Both the position numbers and the translations under genes were made by a program. The notes under the pieces are model-generated. The model ran no database searches. It was not told the DNA's origin and was given only the letters and a program-made list of their open reading frames with translations. From an uncultured Selenomonadaceae bacterium (GTDB lineage Bacteria > Bacillota > Negativicutes > Selenomonadales > Selenomonadaceae), in the NCBI GenBank assembly GCA_905233135.1, contig CAJOCQ010000008.1, positions 22,858-86,857 on the forward strand: a DNA stretch of 64,000 nt, given 5' to 3'. Positions 43,145 through 55,100 of the stretch are shown here, piece by piece. Position 1 is the first letter of the stretch. The number at the start of each line of letters is the position of its first letter.

Positions 43145-46100
43145 ATGACAAAGGAAATGAATTTAATTTTTAATCTTCAACTTTTTGCGGGTGCTAAAGT
43201 AGGTGGTACTTATCTCGGTACTGCGTCAGTTGACAATGTTAACATCAGTGTTAATAGCAGCGGTGCTAATGGTACTATTGAAGCTTATAATGGCACTACA
43301 AAGATAGATTACAAAAAGAAATCTACCGATGAAACCGTCTACACATTAAGTGCCTTCAATGCAGGCGGCGGCGCAGATACTATTTCAGTTGGTAGCGGTG
43401 TTGAAAATATCACAATCGCAGGCGGCGGCGGCGCGGACTACATTAAAAATTCAAGTGGCAAAGCTAATTTTTACAGCGTCGGCTCGGGACAAGGCAACGA
43501 TACTATTGACGGTTGGACAGATAGCGATACCCTTATTATTAATGCCGCTAATATTACAAGCTCCCTTATGTCATCTGACGGCAAAGACTTAATCTTTGAA
43601 TATACAAATTCAGAGGGTAAATCAAAAGGTTCTGTTCGTCTTAAGGGTGTTGGCAATGGTGTTCAAGCTTCTGACAGTAAGCAAATAACACTTGTTTTTA
43701 GTGATACAACATTAAATCTTGATTTACCGTTCGCAATGCACGGCACAACCAAAGGCGATGAAATTACAAATGACGATTATGTCGGTTCAGCAAGCAAAGC
43801 TTTTACAATCGACGGCGGCGCAGGCAACGATTCTATTTCAAATAGTAAAGACTATGTTTCAATCGTCGGCGGCGCAGGCAATGACGTTGTTACTGTTGGC
43901 GGCTCAGCAAAAACTACAGGCGTTACCGTTAAAGGCGGCGCAGGCAACGATTCTATTTATTTTACAGGAGCAGATACTGTCGGCGGGCATGTTATACAGT
44001 TTGATGTTGCAGCTGACGGCAAAGACGTTATCTTTGGCATTGGCTCCGATGATACAGTTACTCTTACGAGTAACGGCAGTACATTCAATTTTGACGCAGC
44101 AAACCTTAAAGTCGACCAATACGGAAACGTCATTCTCAGTATTAACAGCTCCCATCAAATCACATTAAAAGACGGCGTTACCTTATTAGGCGGAGAAGAA
44201 TTAACTATCAATGGTAATCCAGTTAAAATCCCCAAAAAATGGGTCGGCACAACCGGCGCAAATACATTATATGCCGACACTAAATATGACGGCTACTCGC
44301 TTTCTGCTGACGCAGGTGCTGACAGCATTACTATTTCAGGGTCTGCAATTTATGCTGACGCAGGTACAGGCAACGACAGAATCGTACTTACAAGAACTAC
44401 AGCTGCTGCAGATGCTGTTACCATTAACGGCAGCGACGGCAACGATTATATCGATGCAACAGGGGATACGGTCAACGGTCATATTTATCAATTCGACAAT
44501 GCTGACGGTAAAGATTCCATTTTAGGCTTCAACGAAAGTGATACAATCTTAATTACCAACACCTCTGGTGATGTTACCGGTGTTTTTGAGAATGGTAATT
44601 TTGTTATCAAGAACGGCGACTATACCCAAATCGTCCTTGAAGACTACAAAGGCGGCGGCAAAATTAATTTCTTGCTCAAAACAGCTGAAGGCTATGAGAC
44701 AATCTACTCCTCCAGAATTGGAGATGGCTTTACAGCTTACACTACTAGCGGAGGCAAGGAAGGAACAGTTGATTTAACAACCTATACTGGCAGCGATGCA
44801 TATTATCGCATTAAAAAAGGCAGTCAAGGTGACAACAAATCCAACGAAATTACAATTGGTCACACTGATAACGATTTTGTAATTGACGCACGCGAAGGCA
44901 ACGATAAAATCACTGTTCAAGGCGCAGACAATGTTTCAATCAGCGCGGGCGTAGGCAACGATTCTATCTACGTTATTAAATATACTGAAAGCTCTCAAGA
45001 TACCTACAGCGCAAATATGACAATCAACGGCGGCACAGGCAATGACCTTATCGTTGTTGAAACTGTCGCTTCAGGCAGTCCCAATCCTACAGGCGCAGAT
45101 CCTAAAGCTTATCCAAAAATTTATGAATTCACTCCCGGCGACGGCACAGATTCTATTATTGGCTTCGGCGAATATGACACAATTAAAATTCTCGGTGATG
45201 GTACAGTAACTGCCGTTTCAGTCGATGCAAACAACAAAGACGCCGTTGTTATTTATAAAGACAATTCCAATGCAAGCGGCAAGATTATCCTTAAAGACTA
45301 CGCAAGCAAGCTTTATGAATTTGCCGGCGATGTAAATATTATTGACGACGTTATTGACGCCGAAGGGTCAAGGTCAAAGACTAAGGAACTTCCCAAAATT
45401 TTAAAAGGTACAACAGGTTCGGATAGCATTAACACCGGAAATGTTTCTATTTTTGGTGGTAAATCTATCAGTGAAGGTTACAAAGTTTCACTCGGCTCAG
45501 GCAACGATACAGTTACAAACGCAGTTTCATCAGTTACATTAAATGGCGACGGCGGCGACGATTATATCAGCACAGGCGGTAAGGATGTTTCTATCAACGG
45601 CGGCGCGGGCAAAGATAAAATCACTTTGCAAAGCGGCGCAGAAAATGCTTACATTGTCGCAGGCACAGGCAACGATTCTATTTACGGCAACACCAACGGC
45701 GGTCATACCTATGAATTTGCAAGCGGACAAGGCACAAACTACATTGTAAACTTCAACCCCGCCAACGATACTATTTACTCATCAGAAGAAATTACTGCCG
45801 TTGAACCTACCGCAGACGGCTATAAACTTACCATAGGTACAACTATTATTTATCTTAGAGGCGCATTAGCTCCCGGTGCTTCCGCAGGTTCTGAAAATGT
45901 TAAAGATTATCAGCTCCTTGAAGGTTCCGCAATAATAAAAACACGTAGCAGTGGTACTGACTCTGATGTCAGTGTTGCAAGAATAATTAAAGGCACAACA
46001 GGTAAAGATACTATCGAAAATATAATTAACGGCAGCCATTTAGATGTTGACGGATACACTATCAACGCAGACAACGGCAACGACGTTATTTATAACAGCG

Positions 46101-49100
46101 GCTCCAATGTTTCAATTAATGCAGGCGCAGGCAACGATACTATTTTCCTTATGACAGATGAAACTAATTCTGTTAATTCCAAAGCTTCCACAGTTTACGC
46201 GGGCGCAGGCAACGATTTAATTATCGGCAACGGCGAAGGTCACGTTTATCAATATTCAGGCGGCAAAGATTCTATCTACGGCTTCAGTGCTCAAGATACT
46301 CTTGAATTCGGCGAAGCGTATAAACAATCAGTTACCAATGACGGTTTATTGATTGTAAGTCAGACCGATACCTCAAAGTATGTTTTGCTCAAAGGCGAGG
46401 CTGCAGATCCTTCTGAAAACTCAACTTCTGCCGGCGATTACGCTTCACTTGAAGCCGGTACCAAAATTAATATCAAAGGTTCAGGGGCTACGGTTGTAAC
46501 AGATTATGTAGAGGCAAAATATCTCGGCACCAACGCAAGTGAAACTGTAGCAATTGATATCAGCTCCAAAGAACTTGCTGGTAATTATACAATTGACGCA
46601 ATGGGCGGCGATGATACTATCACCAGCAACGGCGATAAAGTTTATGTCAGCGCGGGCGTAGGTAACGACCAAATTACAATTGAAGACGGCACTCAAGTTA
46701 CTGTTAACCCGGGCAAAGGCGAGGATACTATCAGAATTACCGATAAAAAAGAAACAGGACACGTATTCGAAATTGCAAAAGGTGACGGCGTAAATATTAT
46801 CAGCGGTATTAATTCCAATGATACAATCAAAATTACAACCGCAAATGCTTCTATCTTAACTGCAAAATTTGACAGCGACGCATCATTGGCTGATTTGGAA
46901 ACGCAGGATAATTATTTTGTTATTACTCTTGATGACAAGAAAACTAAAATTAAACTTTTGGGAGCGGAAAAAGGTACTAGCGGTCATTACGAAACTCTCA
47001 AAAATAAAAGTTTCTACATTTCATTAACTTTAACTGACGGTAGAAATGAAACAGTTGAAACATACAACTACAACGTTCCCAATGTATTGAGAGTAGATAG
47101 TGCTACATCTATCGATCCAACTACAATTCAAACACTTGATTCCGATGTTTCCACTTTTGAAATTTACGGCGACAAATACAACAATACAATCTCAAACAAC
47201 GGAGCCGATAATGTATTGATTTCACTCGGCGCAGGTAACGATTCAATCACTATCACAAGCGGCGAAAACAACACAATCAACCCCGGCGCAGGCAAAGATT
47301 ATGTAACACTTACAACCAGCGGACATATTTACGAATACTACAACAATGACGGCGACGATACAATTGTCGGCTGGACTTCAGACGATACACTCATGGTTTA
47401 CGGCGCAACTTCGATTGCTTCATTAATCAGCAGCATTAACAACGGCAACGGCGTCGGCAAAGACTTCCAACTCAAAATCGGCAATAACAAAATTACTTTC
47501 GTTAATACAGATCCCGATACTGTCATTAATTTGGAAAACAAAAATACTGCAGCTATGATTGGTACATTGGGTACTGCATTGGGTACTACTGCTAATGACA
47601 TTGCATCAGGTACAACCGTAGCTATCAGCATTCCGAAACTTATTCAAGGTACAAGCGGTGCCAATGAATTGACAAATGACAGAGACGAATACACTATTAG
47701 TGCCGACAAAGGTAACGATTCAATTAATACAAGCGGCAATAAGGTATCAGTCGACGCAGGCGTAGGCAACGATGTAATTACTATCGCTTCCGGCGAAAAT
47801 ATAACTGTCACTGCAGGCAACAACAACGATACGGTTTACGTAAACTACGGCAGTAATAATGCTTATATCGACGGCGGCGACGGTAAAGATGTTATCGTTA
47901 TCGGCGATAATGTTACCGGTGTAAGTGTTGAAGGCGGCGTAGGCGACGATTTAATTATTGGCAACAACGCAGAAAATGTTTACTACTACAACAACGGCGA
48001 CGGAAAAGATTCTATCTACGGCTTTACTGAAGATGATAAGATTGTACTTGGCGCAGGTCTCACAATTTATTCTGTATCAGGAAATGACGACAACAATGTT
48101 AAAGCTGAAGTTACCGATAACGGCTTGGTATTCTCAATTTATCAAACTGTTGCAAGCGGTTCTTATACAGAAGTCGGCAAATTGACATTAAAAGGAGAAA
48201 GAAACAACGGCTCAGCCGAAGGCTCTACTGTTGCAAGTGCTTATGGTGTTGTTACGGGCGGTATTAACTTCAATATTAACGGCTCAGATGTGACATACAA
48301 GATTCCAAATAGAAAAGTCGTAACCGCCGCAAATAATAATGTACTTGCAAACTCTGACTCAAATTACCTTATTACAGGTACTTCAAACGCCGATACAATC
48401 ACAAACACCGCAAATTCTGTAACAATAGACGCACGCGAAGGCAACGATACTATTAAGACAAGCGGCAATAATACAAGCATTAATGCAGGCGTAGGCAATG
48501 ACACTGTAGAAATTGACGCTTCTGCCGAAAATGTCACTGTTGCATCCGGCGCAGGTAATGACCTCATTATCAGCAACGGTAAAGGCGGCAATGTTTACAG
48601 ATACACCGGCGGTAAAGATACTATCTACGGCTTCAGCACAGACGATACCCTTATAATCGATCCAAATAACACCACCTCTTATACACCTGAAGTTACTGCT
48701 GACGGCTTGTTGATTAAAGTTAAAAACAGTGCTTCCAATTCAATCTTGCTCAAAGGCGCAGGCACTGTCGCAGGTTCTACCAATGCTTCAGATTATGCAC
48801 TTCTTGACGGCGGAAATTCCTTCCACGTATTGATAAACACTGTAACCAGTAGCGCAGAACAAGCACAATATGTAGATTGCGAGACCACAATTTCAAAATT
48901 ATTGGTAGGTACAGGTACCGGGGAGGAACTTAACGCTTCTATTGAAGGTTATACGGTTCAAGCTTACGGCGGTGACGATACAATTACCAGCAACGTTGAT
49001 GGAGCTTTAATCGACGCAGGCGCAGGCAACGATATCGTTACAATCTCCGCAGGCGAAAATGTTACTGTTATTTCCGGCAAAGGCAGTGACTTAATCACCA

Positions 49101-52100
49101 TTACAGATGAAAGCGGCGCAGGTCATCTCTTCCAATTCAAACCTAACGAAGGTACTACAACAATCAAAGGCTTCGGTTCAAATGATTCAATTCATTTTAC
49201 CGATTCCAACTCAATCAAATCTGCTGAATTTGCAACAGTTGGTGCTGAAGGCGAATACTTCGTTTTGAATCTCGATAACAATACAAAGGTTTATTTGCAA
49301 GCTCAAGACGATAAAGCCCCTAACCCCACCAAACTTAGAAAAGATTCATTCTACATTAAATACGCAAATGATACAGTTTTCAGCGAATATAACATTCCCA
49401 ATACTTACACCATTGGCGGCTCAGATCACAAAGATATCGCAGTAACGGGTCCGGATTTCGAAAAAGCGGCTATTATTGGCGTTGACAGCCTTAACAACGA
49501 TATTACTGTCGGAGCAGCAGCTGAAGTTTCAGTTTATGCAGCCAAAGGCAATGACACAATCCGCGTTACTTCACAGGCACAAAGTGCAATTATCAATGCA
49601 GGCGTCGGCAATGACTACATTACACTTGAAGGCACAGGACACGTTATACAATATGCAAACGGCGACGGCCACGATACTATCGAAGGTTGGAACGAAGACA
49701 ATATCCTCAGCATTACCTCGGGTGCAGCTGCTACAAGTACTTCTGTCAACAGTGCCGGCGATTATGTACTGAAAATCGGCTCCGGCTCCATTACCTTCAA
49801 AGGACTTGCTGCAGATACCAATATTAAAGTTTATAAAGACGGCACAGAAGTTTCAGGCGGTCTTAGTGTCCCCAAAGAATTAATCGGTACAAGCGGCAAC
49901 GATACATTGCGTAATACTATCGAAGGTTATTTCATTGATGCAAAGAGCGGTAATGACGCAATCATAAGCGGCATTAATGAAGCCGGTACTGATGCACCGG
50001 CAGACAACGTAACAATCGACGCAGGCGCAGGACACGATACCATTGCTGTTGCAGGTAACAATGTTTCAATCGAGGCAGGCGCAGGTAAAGATACTGTCGA
50101 CATTATTTCCGGTACAAATGTAACAATCAATACAGGCGCAGATGTTGACTTTATCACGCTCCGTTCAGGCGTTGTAAATGCTGTTATCAACGCAGGTGCT
50201 GCCAATGACACAATTTATACCAACGAAGAAGGCAACATTATTAAATACAACTTAGGCGACGGCAACGATTCTATCTTTGGTTACACTTCTGCAGATTCAA
50301 TCAAACTCGGCACAGGCGTTAGGGTTGTTGATTATGCAATGACTGACAAAGGCTTTATAGTTACTGTTACGGGCGGAGTACTTACCTTCAAAGGCGGCGC
50401 ATATGACGCAGCTACAGGCACTTATAAAGACCTCGACGGCGGCACAATCATTAATATTTATGAAAACGGTACCGACAATGCAGCAGATGTAGTAACACCT
50501 TTCATTAAATATGTAGATTCTAAGGACCATACAATCGACAATTCTGCCACCAACTATACTGTCAGGGGTTCAAAAACTACCGATACCATCGAAAATACAG
50601 CAGATAATGTTACAATTATGGCAGGCGACAAAGCCGATGTTATTATCAGTAAAGCAGGCGACGTTTACATTGCCGGCGAAGCTGGTGCCGATACAATCGA
50701 TTTGAGAGCATCTGCAAGCAACAACACAATTTACGGCGGCGCAGGCAATGATTCTATCTACGGCAACGATAACGGACATATCTATAAATTCAACGCTTAC
50801 ACTGACGGTAAAGATGTTATTGACAACTTCACTGAAAACGATGTTATCTATTTAGGAAATTTCCAAGATTATTGGGGCAAAAATAAAGAAGGCAAATGGG
50901 AAAGTGATAATATCACTGACCTTATCAGCCTTACATTTAACAACGTTGAAAACAAACCTTCCTATAAAGATGTTGTTGTGAAGTTTAAATCTTCTTCCAA
51001 TTCAATCACTCTTAAAGAACTTGAAGTAGGTACCAAGATTCGTTACAGCTACGATTATGTAGCGACTGTTGGTGGAGTTGCTCAAACACGTACTGCATAT
51101 ATCAATGATTATTGGTCAGTTGATAGAGTATACGAGATGGATGCTAGACCCGTGAACAATACCCTTGAAAGCAATACCATTGTCAGCAAGAACGAAACTC
51201 AAGCAGATACAATTATTAATAGCGCAGCATATGTAATAATCGATTCACGCGGCAGCGACGATACCATTCACAATGCTTTAACAGGTATTGAAACTTCAAT
51301 CAAAGCAGGTGCCGGCAATGATACCATTACTAACGAAGCTGACAGAGTAACTATTAATGCAGGCGACGGCGCAGATATCATTGCAAACGGCGCAGATACC
51401 ATTGCAAACAGCGCAAGTGCAGTTTTGATTTTCGGCGGCGACGGCGAAGATACTATTAACCTTATCAGCGGCGAAAATGTATCTGTTGAAGGCGGCGCAG
51501 GTAATGACTTTATCACAGTTACTTCAGATAAGGTTGTTACACCTTTAATTAAAGCAGGCGCAGGCGACGATATCATTGGTCTCACTATCAGCGGAGCTTC
51601 AATCGAAGGCGGCGAAGGCAACGACATTATTAAGAGCGAAAGCGGCGGCAACACTTACATTTACACTGCAGGCGACGGCAACGATATTATTAAATGGCAT
51701 GAAGGCGACGAACTCAAACTCATTTTGAAGAACAACGAAACTTATACCACTGAATCCGCTGTCAACGGCTACCTCGTTAAAGTTACCACAGCTAACGGCA
51801 CTACAAATACTATCGCTCTTACCGATTCAATTATCGAAACTCCTGTTACTCTTGGATCAGGAGCAGACACTGTAGTTTCAACTTCTTACAGCTCCGGTAG
51901 CCTTCCCGGCGGCGTAATGATTGACATTAAATATTCAAATAACGGAGAAATATTCACGCCTTCTACGCTCAGCGGCTATTCCCCCAACAACATTTTCGTT
52001 GCTACAGGCGCAAACACCATTACAGGCGGCATTGCTACTGTCGACAACACAATCACCGCATACGAAGTTGTCAACATTGGCACAGATGCAAAAGTTATCA

Positions 52101-55100
52101 AAAACAGCGGTACTTATGTAACTATCAATGCAGGCAGCGGCGACGATACAATCGCTAACGACGCCGACAACGTCATTATTAATGGCGGCGCAGGTAAAGA
52201 CTTCATTATCTTGGGAACCTATGACGAACTTAACGGTACTGTAGATGTAGCCAATCATAACGATGTTTCAATTAATGCAGGCGCAGGCAACGATGTCATT
52301 ACTTTGGGCGGTTCACAAACTGTTACCTACATGTACAAACTCGGCGACGGCAACGATACCATTTACGGCTACGACGCTGCCAACGACAGAATTTACATTG
52401 AAGGCTTCAGTGAAGGCGATTACCAATATTCAATCGACAATGACAATACCTTTATAGTAAATGTAAGCTCGGGTACAACCGTAGGCTCAATCAGACTTGA
52501 CGGCATTAGAGGTGAAGGCATTAAAGTTGACGGCAGCACCAACAGTGTAACATTCGTTGATGCAGATGGTGCTGAAACTGAAATTATTATCCCGCAACGC
52601 GTTACCATTACCGGCGGCGCAGTTACTGATTTGGACAATACTAAGAGTTACGGCTTTGCAGCTCCTACAGTAGCATCTAGCGCGGCAGCTAGCCTTAAGA
52701 ATGATACTGTTAATGTTACAGACGCAACCAATATTGAAATTAATACCGGCGAAGGCGACGATTCAATTAAACTTAGTAATAATCTTGAAAATGTCTCCAT
52801 TATCGCAGGCAGAGGCAATGATACTATCGAGGCAAAATCCGGCCACAGCGAAGGTATTATGTATGTATTCGGCAACGGCGACGGCAATAACTTGATTATC
52901 AATGCAAGCACAGACGATTCTATCAAGTTCACTGACGGCACATTTACACCTAATTTATCAAATTGCACAACTGAAAGAGATACCCTTAACAACGAAATTT
53001 TGGTATTGACTCTCGGAAGTACAAAAGTTTCAATGCGCGGCTTCTATGGCGGCGATACATTTACGCTTATTGACAGAGACAATAATTCGCAGTTAATCAC
53101 TGTTCCGCGCCTCTTCAAAGGTACCGGTGCAAGCGAAACACTCAGCAACGAAGAAGACGATTACCAAATTTTGGCAATGGGCGGCAACGACCTCATTAAG
53201 AATACCGGTCACCGCGCAATTCTTACCGCAGATTCAGGCAACAATACTATCAGAAACGAAGGTACAGATGTAACAATTAACGGCGGCAACGGCAGTGACT
53301 TAATCACTAATGAAGGCGGCGATAACGTTTCAATCAGCGGCGGCAACGGCAACGACAGTATCAACCTCAATACCGGCTCAACCGGCTTAACGGTTTACGG
53401 CGGCGGCGGCGATGATATTATCGCAAGTAATAATGTAAACGGCGTAATTTATCAAGTTAGCAACGGCAGCGGACGCGACAGTATCAGGGGCTTTGATGCA
53501 ACAAAAGATAAGATTCAAATTATCGACGATTCCGCCCTTACACCTTTGGGACCGACTTCATTTGATACTTCTAACAAGGCTTTGACACTCAGAATCGGCG
53601 GCGCAACTGTTGTACTCCAAGGCACAGGCGTTGAACCAAATGGCGAAATCACGCTTCTTAAAAAAGATGGTACTACAGAAACAGCAACAGTTTTGCAAGT
53701 ACAATCTGTTGAATCGGGAGCTGTTACACCGGTTGAAGGTAATAAATTCTACGTATTCGGCACCAACGGCAAAGATACCATTAACAATACTGAACACGAT
53801 TATACTAAAGTATCAATCATGGCAGGCGGAGACGCTGACTCTATTACCAACGAAGGCACATATGCTTCAATCTTTGGCGAAGCAGGCGCAGATACAATCA
53901 TTAACAGCGGCAGGTACTCTTCAATTTATGGCGGCAATGACAACGATACTATTCACAACACAGGCGCAGACGTTTACATTGCAGGCGACGCAGGCAACGA
54001 TACCATTACAAATACTGCTAATGATGTAACAATCTGGGGCGGCGGCGGCAACGATTACCTCGATGCTACTAGCAGAACTTCAGGGGCAAAAGTTATTTAT
54101 GAATTCAGATCCGGCGACGGCACCGATACTATTGCTAACTTTGTAAAGGATACAGACGAACTTTGGTTCAGCGGAATTACATCAGCAGATGCACTTCCTG
54201 CCGCAGTTTCAATCAATGCAGGAAGTAACCAATTCTCGATTACTGCTTATAACAATACCAACATTATCGGTTTTGCCAGTGGTGATCTTACAAGCAATTC
54301 TGAAATTACAGCTTACTTCGGCGCAAATCATCAAGCAGGCACTATTAAAATTGCTCGCCTCTTGGTCGGTAACGAATATTCCTCAACATTAAATCCTGCA
54401 ACTTCCGGCAATACTTATCAAAATAGTTCAAATGTAGCTTTGCTGGTACAAGGCGGTAAGAATGTTGAAAACAGTTCAACTTCAACAGACGGTGCAAGTA
54501 TCCGCGCAACTGACGGCAGTAACTGGTTCCATAATTTAGCAGATATAACAGCGGCTGCAGCTGACGCAGAACAAAAATACACTTACCTTACATTGGCCAA
54601 CAACGCAGATACAATCATTAACAAAGGTGCTTACGCTATTATTGACGCAGGCGGCGGCAACGATACTATCAGCAACAATAAGGCTAATGTAACGATTACT
54701 GCAGGCGCAGGCGATGACACTATTAACAGTACCGGCACCGGCACCGACGGCGGAATTTCAATCAATGCAGGCGACGGCAATGACTTCATTACAATTACAG
54801 GCGGTCAAAATACAGTTGTAGCAGGTACCGGCAACGACTACATTACAGCTAAGGATCCTGATGCTGAAGAAGGCAATGTATACTATTTCGCAGGTCTTTC
54901 AGGCGAAGGCACCAATACTATTGTGGGATTAACTGACAAAGATACAATTATGGTTAATGCAAATAGCACAAAAGTAAGCACGAATATTTATAAGAGTGGT
55001 GAAGGTGGTAAGGATGTTACCATTTTCTTGCAGAGAAACGCTTACAACAGTACCACTATTGTATTGCAAGGATACAATGAAGATGCTAATAACAAATTCA

